Below, piece after piece: positions 16,378 to 23,569 of a stretch of 29,455 bases of DNA; position 1 is the first letter of the stretch, and each line of letters starts with the position of its first letter. The translations under genes and the position numbers were made by a program. Origin of the DNA: CAZRRV01 sp964406705 (GTDB taxonomy: Bacteria > Bacillota > Clostridia > Oscillospirales > Acutalibacteraceae); contig CAYOSS010000014.1 of the NCBI GenBank assembly GCA_964406705.1, positions 1 through 29,455 on the forward strand, read 5' to 3'. The notes under the pieces are model-generated. The model did not search any database, was not told where the DNA came from, and saw nothing but the letters and a program-made list of their open reading frames with translations.

Positions 16378-17230
16378 TGTGCTCCACCTCCCGCAGCATC
16401 TCCTCCAAAAACGCGGGGAGGTAAAACGAGCCCACATGGAGATGTGTCGTGTAGTAGCGGGTCTCGAGGCGGTAGCCGAGCCAGCGTTTGGCGTCCAAAT
16501 CGTCTATGGGGTGATAGCGTTTGCTCGCGAATCCGAACAGCCAGTACCCGGCGGCGTAAGTCGGGATATGCGCCTGGTACACCCGGCTGATGGGGAAGGT
16601 GTCAGCTATTCTCTTGTGGCTGCGCTTCATCGCCTCGGCGTCGTGGCTGTAGAACGGGCTTCCCTGCTGGTTGACCATTATCCCGTCCGGGCGCAGAGCG
16701 TGGTAGCAGTTCCCGTAAAATTCTTTGGTGAAAAGCCCCTCGGAGGGGCCGAACGGGTCCGTAGAGTCCACAATTATCAGGTCGTACGCGCCCTGGCAGC
16801 GGCGAATAAAGCGCAGCCCGTTTTCGTAGTGGATGTGCACCCGCTCGTCGTCAAGACGGCAGGCGTTTTCCGGGAGGTAAATCCGGCAGGCGTCGAGCAC
16901 CTGAGGGTCCATTTCCACGAGGTCGATCCGCTCCACACCGTCGTATCGGGTGAGCTCCTTCACCACGCCCCCGTCCCCCGCGCCGATCACCAAAATGTCC
17001 CGCGCGTCGGGGTGAACCGCCATAGGCACGTGGGTGATCATCTCGTCGTAGATGAACTCATCCCGCTCTGTGAGCATCACGTTGCCGTCCAGCGCCAAAA
17101 CTCGCCCGAATTCCGGCGTCTCGAAGATGTCGATTTGCTGGTAGTCGCTGCGCTCGGAATAGAGGTGGCGCGTCACCCGTATGGAATGCTTGACGTCCGG
17201 CGCATGAAATTCGCTGAACCACAGCTCCAC
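16370..17230 (-). CDS. speE: Spermidine synthase-like aminopropyltransferase
   Basis: Aminopropyltransferases move the aminopropyl group of decarboxylated SAM to a polyamine. The 286-residue protein has the N-terminal beta-strand domain (DYQQIDIFETPEFGRVLALD, then ERDEFIYDEMITHVP) and the SAM-binding core VIGAGDGGVVKEL, DLVEMDP and VHIHYENGLRFI. The catalytic-loop motif is IIVDSTDPFGPSEGLF, and VNQQGSPFY is also typical. The start is GTG 17230, reading VELWFSEFH as in homologues, with GGAAAGGGG upstream; longer in-frame starts would run into speA. No SAM decarboxylase gene is in the window. It lies between speA and speB, so putrescine or agmatine are both possible acceptors. Confidence 0.92.
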   Translation of the reverse strand: MELWFSEFHAPDVKHSIRVTRHLYSERSDYQQIDIFETPEFGRVLALDGNVMLTERDEFIYDEMITHVPMAVHPDARDILVIGAGDGGVVKELTRYDGVERIDLVEMDPQVLDACRIYLPENACRLDDERVHIHYENGLRFIRRCQGAYDLIIVDSTDPFGPSEGLFTKEFYGNCYHALRPDGIMVNQQGSPFYSHDAEAMKRSHKRIADTFPISRVYQAHIPTYAAGYWLFGFASKRYHPIDDLDAKRWLGYRLETRYYTTHLHVGSFYLPAFLEEMLREVEHNG

Positions 17231-17253
17231 TTGCGCGGCACCCCTTTCCGCCG

Positions 17254-18702
17254 TCAGGCGATGACGTTGATGTTGTTGATATCCGGGTCTTCGGGCCCTG
17301 TGAGCGAGCAGCCCTTCTCCTTGGCGTAGGCGATGTAGCGGAGGATTTGCCCCGTGATGCGCTCCCCCGGTGCCAACACGGGGATCCCGGGCGGGTAGCA
17401 CATCACGAACTCGCTGCTGACGTACCCCTCGCTGTCCTTCAGGGGGAGGGTGCGCTTTTTGGCGTAAAACGCCTCCTGCGGGCCCGCCACGACTTCGGGG
17501 TCTATATATTCCTGCGACAAAAGCCCCGCCGGGTCCTTCTGGTACTCGCGGCGGATCTCGGCCAGCGCGCTCACGAGTCTCTCCACCTCCTGCGGGCGGT
17601 CGCCTATCGAGAGATACGCCAAAATGTTGCCTATATCGCCGAACTCTATTTGTATATCGTACTCGTCCCGGAGAATGTCGTAGACTTCTATCCCCGCGAG
17701 CCCAATATCCCGCGTGTGGACGCTGAGTTTCGTCGCATCAAAGTCGAATATGCTGTCGCCGTCGACCAACTCTCTCCCGAAGGCGTAGTACCCGCCTATC
17801 GTGTTGACTTCCTCCCTCGCGTACTCCGCGATTTCGAGAAGCCGCCGGAAGACCGTTTTACCCCTGAGCGCCAGGTTACGCCGGCTGATATCGAGGCTCG
17901 ACATCAGCAGATAGCTGGCGGAGGTGGTTTGTGTGAGGTTAATTATCTGCCGCACATACCCCGCCGAGACGCCGGGCCCCGTCAGCAGGAAGCTTGACTG
18001 CGTAAGGCTCCCGCCGCTCTTGTGCATCGATACGGCGGAGAAGTCCGCGCCGGCTTCCATAGCGGAGACGGGGAGGTTTTCCCCGAAGTAGAAGTGGGTG
18101 CCGTGCGCCTCGTCCGCGAGGCAGAGCATTCCCGCGTCGTGAGCCATTTTTACTATGGCGCGAAGGTCGCTGCAGATCCCGTAGTAGGTCGGGTTGTTGA
18201 CGAGCACCGCGACTGCGTCCGGGTTCTCCCTTATGGCCTTGGCGACAAGGTCCCTTTTCATCCCGAGCGAAATGCCCAGCCGGCTGTTGACGCCGGGATT
18301 GATGTAAACCGGCACCGCCCCGCAGAGCACTAAGGCGTTTATCACGCTGCGGTGGACGTTTCGCGGCAGGATTATCTTATCCCCCTGCTTGCAGACGGAG
18401 AGCACCATACTCTGCACCGCGCTGGTAGTGCCGCCCACCATCAGGAAGGCGTGCGCCGCGCCGAACGCGTCCGCCGCCAGTTCCTCCGCCTCCAAGATCA
18501 CCGAAGTGGGGTGGCAGAGGTTGTCCAACGGCTTCATACTGTTCACGTCGACGCTGACGCACCGCTCGCCTAAGAACGCGGTCATCTCCGGGTTGCCCCG
18601 CCCGTGCTTATGCCCGGGGACGTCGAACGGGACTATCCTCATCCCCCTGAACTTTTCCAGCGCCTCGTAAATGGGGGCCCTCTCCTGGTCGAGTTTGCTC
18701 AT
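17254..18702 (-). CDS. speA: Arginine decarboxylase (aspartate aminotransferase-fold, SpeA type)
   Basis: This 482-residue PLP enzyme belongs to the Orn/Lys/Arg decarboxylase major domain family, in the short form of B. subtilis SpeA. Motifs: VPFDVPGHKHGRG at the N-terminus, FLMVGGTTSAVQSM, LPRNVHRSVINAL, NPTYYGICSDL, LADEAHGTHFYFG, and the PLP lysine in AVSMHKSGGSLTQSSFLL. The C-terminal domain carries MCYPPGIPVLAPGERIT, as in the family. Lysine or ornithine are alternative substrates by sequence, but the agmatinase two genes on points to arginine. It begins the polyamine block, 10 bases after oadB, and ends 23 bases before speE. Confidence 0.93.
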   Translation of the reverse strand: MSKLDQERAPIYEALEKFRGMRIVPFDVPGHKHGRGNPEMTAFLGERCVSVDVNSMKPLDNLCHPTSVILEAEELAADAFGAAHAFLMVGGTTSAVQSMVLSVCKQGDKIILPRNVHRSVINALVLCGAVPVYINPGVNSRLGISLGMKRDLVAKAIRENPDAVAVLVNNPTYYGICSDLRAIVKMAHDAGMLCLADEAHGTHFYFGENLPVSAMEAGADFSAVSMHKSGGSLTQSSFLLTGPGVSAGYVRQIINLTQTTSASYLLMSSLDISRRNLALRGKTVFRRLLEIAEYAREEVNTIGGYYAFGRELVDGDSIFDFDATKLSVHTRDIGLAGIEVYDILRDEYDIQIEFGDIGNILAYLSIGDRPQEVERLVSALAEIRREYQKDPAGLLSQEYIDPEVVAGPQEAFYAKKRTLPLKDSEGYVSSEFVMCYPPGIPVLAPGERITGQILRYIAYAKEKGCSLTGPEDPDINNINVIA

Positions 18703-18712
18703 CGCGCGGGGG

Positions 18713-19957
18713 CTACCCCAACATATTGAGAAGTACTCCCGCCGCCACCGCCGAGCCTATAACACCCGCGACGTTGGGGCCCATAGCGTGCATCAGCAGG
18801 AAGTTGCCGGGGTCCTCCTCCTGCGCCACGCGCTGGGAGACGCGCGCCGCCATAGGCACCGCCGAGACCCCCGCCGAGCCGATCAGAGGGTTGACTTTGC
18901 CGTGGGTGAGCAGGCACATAAGCTTTCCGAAGAGGACGCCCGCCGCCGTTCCCACGCAGAACGCGAGCAGACCCATAGCGATAATCTTCAGCGTGTCGAC
19001 CTGTAAGAAGGTGGCGCCGTTCGTGGTAGCCCCGACCGTCAGCCCTAAGAAGATGGTGACGATGTTCATAAGTTCGTTTTGAGCCGTCTTGCAAATGCGG
19101 TCCACAACGCCGCTTTCTTTCATCAGGTTGCCGAGCATCAGCATTCCGACCAGCGGCGCGGCGGAGGGGAGCAGCAGTGAAACCAGTATGGTGACAAGGA
19201 TCGGAAAGATGATCTTTTCCGTCTTGGAGACGGTGCGCAGTTGCGCCATTCTGATGCGCCGCTCCTTCTTTGTAGTGAGCAGCTTCATTATCGGCGGCTG
19301 GATCACGGGGACGAGCGCCATATAGGAGTACGCCGCGACCGCTATGGGCCCCAAGTATTCCGGCGCGAGCTTGGAGGTTACGAATATAGCCGTGGGCCCG
19401 TCCGCGCCGCCTATAATCCCGATTGACGCGGCGACCTCGGGGGACATACCGAGCAGCAACGCCCCGATAAACGCGAAGAAGATCCCCGCCTGCGCCGCCG
19501 CTCCCAGTAAGAAGCTTTTCGGGTTGCTGATCAGCGGCCCGAAGTCCGTCATAGCGCCGATCCCGAGGAATATGAGCGGCGGGTAGATCCCCAATTTTAC
19601 CCCGAGGTAGAGTATATCCAACAGCCCGCCGTATTTCGCGACCTGCCCCACGAGCAAATGCCCGTCCTCCCAGAAGCGGACTCCCTCGCCGAACATAGCC
19701 GCCAAGACCTCGGGGTCGGTGTTGGGGTTAAATATCTCGCTGTGGAACATCTCCGCGCCGGGCAGGTTGGCGAGCAGCATCCCGAACGCGATGGGCAGCA
19801 GTAGCAGCGGCTCGTACTGCTTCTTGATAGCGAGGAAGAGCAGCACGCACGCCACGCCGATCATAATGAGATTTTTCCACCCGTCGCCGGTGAAGAGCTG
19901 AGCGAACCCGGACTCGCCTAATATCCCGCCGACGGTATCGACAAATTCCCGAAACAT
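18713..19957 (-). CDS. Sodium-pumping decarboxylase beta subunit (OadB/GcdB/MmdB family)
   Basis: The beta subunit is the membrane part of biotin-dependent decarboxylases, coupling release of CO2 from carboxybiotin to Na+ export. It has 414 residues and about ten to eleven hydrophobic segments. The invariant IGIIGGADGPTAIFVTSKL motif holds the Na+-site Asp, and VGATTNGATFLQ and GKVNPLIGSAGVSAVPMAAR are also family signatures. The decarboxylated acid cannot be told from beta alone. OadG lies 29 bases upstream, but no alpha (carboxyltransferase) or biotin carrier gene is in the window, so the complex must draw those from another locus. Confidence 0.93.
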   Translation of the reverse strand: MFREFVDTVGGILGESGFAQLFTGDGWKNLIMIGVACVLLFLAIKKQYEPLLLLPIAFGMLLANLPGAEMFHSEIFNPNTDPEVLAAMFGEGVRFWEDGHLLVGQVAKYGGLLDILYLGVKLGIYPPLIFLGIGAMTDFGPLISNPKSFLLGAAAQAGIFFAFIGALLLGMSPEVAASIGIIGGADGPTAIFVTSKLAPEYLGPIAVAAYSYMALVPVIQPPIMKLLTTKKERRIRMAQLRTVSKTEKIIFPILVTILVSLLLPSAAPLVGMLMLGNLMKESGVVDRICKTAQNELMNIVTIFLGLTVGATTNGATFLQVDTLKIIAMGLLAFCVGTAAGVLFGKLMCLLTHGKVNPLIGSAGVSAVPMAARVSQRVAQEEDPGNFLLMHAMGPNVAGVIGSAVAAGVLLNMLG

Positions 19958-19986
19958 TGTTCACACTCCAATAACGCGAAGTTCTC

Positions 19987-20370
19987 TTAAAACGCCCTTG
20001 TATTGTCGGCTACCCCCGCCGCGCCCCAGGCCGAGCGGCCCTTTTTAGAGGGCGTGACGCTCTTAATGACGGGCTTCTTACCCGTGTCGGAGTAGGCGCA
20101 CTCGACGGCGGCGGCTATGACCGCCACGATCTCGTCGCCGACCCCGTCGCTCGCCGCGGGAGCGGGCGCGGGGGCATTATACACGGCGGGAGGCGTCTCC
20201 ACGGGGCGGGGAGCGGCTTTCTTTTTGCCGACGCGCCCGAACACCCCGGAGAAAATCGAGAGGATCACCACAAGCAGTATCAGCGCGAGGAACACAATCA
20301 CAAGGCCGGTAAGCGTGACGTTCGCGCCAAGCTCCCACACGCTGTTATCAATCAACTTCAGCAACTCCAA
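19987..20370 (-). CDS. OadG-family gamma subunit of sodium-pumping decarboxylase
   Basis: This 127-residue protein has one N-terminal membrane helix (~16-43, TGLVIVFLALILLVVILSIF), a Pro/Ala-rich linker (~55-75) and a small C-terminal domain with EIVAVIAAAVECAY and SAWGAAGVADNTRAF, the usual OadG tail. OadG holds the alpha subunit on the membrane beta subunit. The start codon is TTG, at 20370 or 20364; the second has better spacing to AAGGGG. It sits six bases after the galK-like gene and 29 before oadB. Confidence 0.85.
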   Translation of the reverse strand: MELLKLIDNSVWELGANVTLTGLVIVFLALILLVVILSIFSGVFGRVGKKKAAPRPVETPPAVYNAPAPAPAASDGVGDEIVAVIAAAVECAYSDTGKKPVIKSVTPSKKGRSAWGAAGVADNTRAF

Positions 20371-20376
20371 CGCCCC

Positions 20377-21654
20377 TTATAAGTCCTCCGTGACGGCGAC
20401 GCCGCCCACGGGTCTGATGCTAAGCGTGTAAACCTGCCCCGCGCCGAACACGGCTTCCATTTCGCGGCGGAAGCTGCCCAGCAGGTCGCCCGGGACAAAG
20501 CTTTGAATGGTCCCCGCGAAGCCGCCTCCGTGCACCCTCGCGGCTCCCCGCTCGCCCAAAACGCTTTCGGCGAGGCACAGCGCCAGCGACAGCCCCTGCT
20601 CGCCCGGGTTCTCGGGGGAATATACGTTTTGCAGGTATTTATAAGACGACTCACCCGACTCTCTCACGAGCCGCAGGAAGTCGGCGAAGCGGCCCTCCTT
20701 CAGCGCCGTGGCCTCGTCCCCGGCGCGGACGGTTTCCCGGAAGAAGTGCAGGGCCCTCAGCACGGCCCTGTCCCCCACCGCGGCGCGAAGCTCAGAGATA
20801 GCGCGGAGAACTGTTTCTTCCGGCACGTCGTGGAGCACTTCCTTCCCGAAGAAGCGGGCCACGGAGCGGCACTCCTCGGTAATCCCGGCGTAGTCGGCGG
20901 TGAGGTCCGCGTGGTTGCCGCCGGTGTTCACTATGCAAAGCGAATACCCCGCCGCAGCTAAGTCGAAGGACACGCTGTCAATCACGGGGTTCGCGGGGTC
21001 GGCGAAATCAATCGAGGTGAACCCGCCCACCGCGCTCGCGGTCTGGTCCATAAGCCCGCAGGGCTTTCCGAAGAAGACGTTCTCCGCCCTTTGCCCCATT
21101 TTGGCTATTTCCACGGGCGAGATGCCGCCCCCGCAGAACAGCCCGCTTATGATGTTGCCGAGCAGCACCTCGAACGCCGCCGAGGACGAGAGCCCGGAGC
21201 CCTTCAGCACGTTTGAAGTGGTGTACGCGTTAAACCCGGCGACGGGGTAGCCGGCCTCCCGCGTGAGGGAGCACATTCCCCGCACTAGCGCGGCGGCCTT
21301 GCCCTCCTCGTCAGCCTTGGGCGAAAGGTCGCGCAGGGTTATTACATCCTCCGGGTAACCCTCGGATTTGACCGCGACGGTGTCCTTTCCGTTCGCCCCC
21401 GCGACCGCGATAACATCTAAATTGACGCTCCCCGCCAACACTTTGCCGTGCTGGTGGTCGGTGTGGTTGCCCCCGACCTCCGTCCTGCCCGGGGCGCTGT
21501 AAAGTGAGACATCCCCCTCGCCGTAAATCGATTTGTAGCTCTCCACCGCCGCGATATAACGCTCCCTCGCCGCGGCCGTGTCGCCGTAGAGCCTGCGGAA
21601 CGCGCCGTCGTACGCGCCGGACTTTATCTTCCCGATCAGCTCGCCGGTCAGCAT
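20377..21654 (-). CDS. Galactokinase-like GHMP kinase
   Basis: The 425-residue GHMP kinase has an N-terminal sugar motif SAPGRTEVGGNHTDHQHG (~52-69), the ATP loop LKGSGLSSSAAFEVLLGN and a C-terminal VHGGGFAGTIQSF. Classic galactokinases read GRxNLIGEHTDY at the sugar motif. Here the Glu is Asn and the Tyr is His, a variant common in Firmicutes proteins annotated as galactokinase, so the true sugar may differ. The catalytic Asp of HTDH is kept. The start ATG shares one base with the ackA stop (TAATG), so the two are co-translated. No galT, galE or other Leloir gene is here. Confidence 0.8.
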   Translation of the reverse strand: MLTGELIGKIKSGAYDGAFRRLYGDTAAARERYIAAVESYKSIYGEGDVSLYSAPGRTEVGGNHTDHQHGKVLAGSVNLDVIAVAGANGKDTVAVKSEGYPEDVITLRDLSPKADEEGKAAALVRGMCSLTREAGYPVAGFNAYTTSNVLKGSGLSSSAAFEVLLGNIISGLFCGGGISPVEIAKMGQRAENVFFGKPCGLMDQTASAVGGFTSIDFADPANPVIDSVSFDLAAAGYSLCIVNTGGNHADLTADYAGITEECRSVARFFGKEVLHDVPEETVLRAISELRAAVGDRAVLRALHFFRETVRAGDEATALKEGRFADFLRLVRESGESSYKYLQNVYSPENPGEQGLSLALCLAESVLGERGAARVHGGGFAGTIQSFVPGDLLGSFRREMEAVFGAGQVYTLSIRPVGGVAVTEDL

Positions 21655-22853
21655 TATATCACTTTCCCTTCCGTGAGAGCGGCGGTGTCGCGGGCTATCA
21701 CAAGCTCCTCGTCGGTGGGAATCACGAAAGCTCGCAGCCGCGAGCCGGGCGCGGAAATCTCCGCTTCCTGCCCCCTCAGCTTATTCTTCTCCGCGTCGAC
21801 TGTGAGCCCCATAAACTCCAGTCTCCGGCAGACGTACTCCCGTACGCCGGGGTTGTTTTCCCCAATGCCTCCGGTGAACACAATGGCGTCCGCGCCGCCC
21901 ATCACCGCGATGTACGAGCCCACCGTCTTTAGGATGCTGTACTCCTGCATCTCGAATGCCAGAGCCGCCCGCTTGTTGCCCGCTTTCGCGGCGGTCTCAA
22001 CGTCCCTGCTGTCGTTGGACACCCCCGACACGCCGAGCAGCCCGGACTTTTTATTGAGGATCTCGTCCGTCTGGGCTGCGGTGAGGTTCTCCTTCTCCAT
22101 TAAGTAGGTGATGGCGGAGGGGTCTACCGAGCCGCAGCGGGTGCCCATCACAAGCCCGTCGAGCGGGGTGAAGCCCATGCTGGTGTCGGCGCACTTGCCG
22201 TCCACTACCGCCGCGACGGAGCAGCCGTTGCCCAAGTGGCAGGTGATAATTCTGCTGTGCTCGGGGTTTCCCAGCAGCTCGGCGCAGCGGGAGCTTACGT
22301 ATCTGTGGGAAGTCCCGTGGAAGCCGTACCGCCGGATATCGTACTTTTCCGTGTACTCGTAGGGAAGGGCGTAGGTGTACGCGATGGGCGGAATGGTCTG
22401 GTGGAACGCGGTATCGAACACCGCGACCTGCGGCACGTCGTCGCCCAGGACCGCCCTGCACGCCTTGATCCCCAACAGGTGAGCGGGGTTGTGGAGGGGA
22501 GCCAAGGCTCCCAATTCGCCGATTTTTCGCATAACGTCGTCGTCTATAAGGCAGGATTTGTGGAAAATATCTCCGCCCTGCACCACTCTGTGCCCCACGG
22601 CGGAGATTTCGCGCACCGAGTTTATAACCTTGCCCTCGCCCGTGGTGAGCGCCGCGACGCAGGCGTCAATGGCCTCCTTATGCGTCGGGAAGCTGACATC
22701 GCGCTTCAGCGACAGTCCGTTCGCCTTGTGCGTAATGACGCCGGATTCCCCGATCCTCTCGCATACGCCTTTCGCTATCACGCTCTCGTCCGACATATCT
22801 ATAAGCTGATATTTCAGCGACGAGCTTCCCGCGTTGATTACCAGAACTTTCAA
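21654..22853 (-). CDS. ackA: Acetate kinase
   Basis: Acetate kinase turns acetyl phosphate and ADP into acetate and ATP, the energy-yielding end of fermentation. The length is 399 residues. Motifs: VINAGSSSLKYQLID at the N-terminus, FDTAFHQTIP, RYGFHGTSHRYVS, HLGNGCSVA, MGFTPLDGLVMGTRCGSVDP and FTGGIGENN, all conserved. The start is TTG 22853, with AGGAGGG (22867-22861) eight bases upstream. It is the first gene of the long minus-strand run and has its own promoter; pta is not adjacent. Confidence 0.97.
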   Translation of the reverse strand: MKVLVINAGSSSLKYQLIDMSDESVIAKGVCERIGESGVITHKANGLSLKRDVSFPTHKEAIDACVAALTTGEGKVINSVREISAVGHRVVQGGDIFHKSCLIDDDVMRKIGELGALAPLHNPAHLLGIKACRAVLGDDVPQVAVFDTAFHQTIPPIAYTYALPYEYTEKYDIRRYGFHGTSHRYVSSRCAELLGNPEHSRIITCHLGNGCSVAAVVDGKCADTSMGFTPLDGLVMGTRCGSVDPSAITYLMEKENLTAAQTDEILNKKSGLLGVSGVSNDSRDVETAAKAGNKRAALAFEMQEYSILKTVGSYIAVMGGADAIVFTGGIGENNPGVREYVCRRLEFMGLTVDAEKNKLRGQEAEISAPGSRLRAFVIPTDEELVIARDTAALTEGKVI

Positions 22854-22891
22854 AACTTACCCCTCCTAAATAGCCTTTCTCCCGGTTGTTT

Positions 22892-22920
22892 ATTTTACAT
22901 CATCCGGGGGGAGTTTTCAA
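22892..22920 (-). promoter_or_regulatory. Sigma-A promoter of ackA and the downstream gene run
   Basis: On the minus strand TTGAAA (22920-22915) and TAAAAT (22897-22892) are 17 bases apart, about 40 bases before ackA. It is the only clear promoter found for the eleven co-directed genes below it. Confidence 0.75.
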
Positions 22921-22990
22921 GCGTTTTTTACCCCGCCCCGGGGAAATTTTGCCGAGGGGGGCGCCGCCGCGAAAACGGAAAAAATAACGC

Positions 22991-23019
22991 TTGCATTCGC
23001 CGCGCTGTTGTGCTATACT
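22991..23019 (+). promoter_or_regulatory. Promoter of tRNA-Pro
   Basis: TTGCAT (22991-22996) and TATACT (23014-23019) with a 17-base spacer lie 20 bases before the tRNA. Confidence 0.75.
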
Positions 23020-23039
23020 GTGAGTTGTCCGATAGGCGA

Positions 23040-23116
23040 CCGGGTGTAGCTCAGTTTGGTAGAGCGCTTGAATGGGGTTCAAGAGGCCGCTGGTTCGACT
23101 CCAGTCACTCGGACCA
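23040..23116 (+). tRNA. tRNA-Pro (anticodon GGG)
   Basis: A full cloverleaf can be drawn: acceptor CCGGGTG (23040-23046) with CACTCGG (23106-23112, one G-T pair), D stem GCTC/GAGC, and anticodon stem CTTGA/TCAAG around the loop ATGGGGT, giving anticodon GGG at 23074-23076. The T arm is GCTGG-TTCGACT-CCAGT. The discriminator base is A and CCA is encoded. It has its own promoter and terminator. It reads CCC, and CCU by wobble. Confidence 0.97.
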
Positions 23117-23154
23117 CACCGCCGCCGGAAAGCCCGGAGGCGGTGCTGTTTTTT
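23117..23154 (+). terminator. Intrinsic terminator of tRNA-Pro
   Basis: CACCGCC (23117-23123) pairs with GGCGGTG (23139-23145), with extra pairing inside (CCGG/CCGG), followed by CTGTTTTTT. It starts directly after the CCA end. Confidence 0.9.
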
Positions 23155-23204
23155 GCGCGGGCGGTACCGTGTCGGACCCCGCGCCGGACGCCGCGAGCCG
23201 TTCG

Positions 23205-23322
23205 GCTCTCCGCCGTGTTCCCCGCCCGGCTCCTGTCCGGTTCTTCGTCCGGCTCCCGCCCGATCCCTGTCCTGCTTCTCACCTGGCTCCTGTCCCTTAT
23301 CCTGCTCTTCGCCCGGCGGTGC
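23205..23322. repeat. CT-rich low-complexity stretch with recurring CTCCTGTCC-like words
   Basis: The stretch repeats variants of GGCTCCTGTCC, GGTTCTTCGTCC, GGCTCCCGCCC, ATCCCTGTCC and GGCTCCTGTCCC at irregular spacing. Small frames cross it in both directions, but all also read through the tRNA or lack any recognisable content, so it is treated as non-coding. Confidence 0.45.
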
Positions 23323-23336
23323 CGCGGTATGACTGA

Positions 23337-23505
23337 CCCCGGCGGCAAGCTACAAGACGAGCCCCTGCGGCAAGGCATAAGACGAATCCCGGCGGGTTTG
23401 CTATAGAACGAACTCCGGCGGCAAGCTACAAGACAAATCCCGTCTGTATTGCAGTAAGACGATTATCGATGTTAAAACATAAGTCGAACCCCGGCGGCAA
23501 GCCCG
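23337..23505. repeat. Degenerate tandem repeat, unit about 22-28 bases, ~7 copies
   Basis: Units resembling CCCGGCGGCAAGCTATAAGA plus CGAAT start near 23337, 23362, 23388, 23415, 23439, 23467 and 23489. Copies 1 and 4 are nearly identical (CCGGCGGCAAGCTACAAGAC). Copies 5 and 6 have drifted most. The lengths vary around 22-28 and are not a multiple of three in all cases, so it is not a coding repeat. There are no conserved spacers as in CRISPR. Confidence 0.65.
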
Positions 23506-23569
23506 CTACTGCGGCGCCCCGGGGTGTTTTGGCGAGCGATGTGCGCGTGGTACCAAGGAGGTAGCGGCG

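Noticed and set aside
23079..23378. Minus-strand frame of 99 residues ending in VRVTGVEPAAS
   Set aside because: Its end is the antisense of tRNA-Pro, a well-known annotation artefact, and the rest is repeat-derived Arg-rich sequence.
23337..23505. CRISPR array
   Set aside because: The units are adjacent and degenerate with no unique spacers of regular length, and no cas genes are near.
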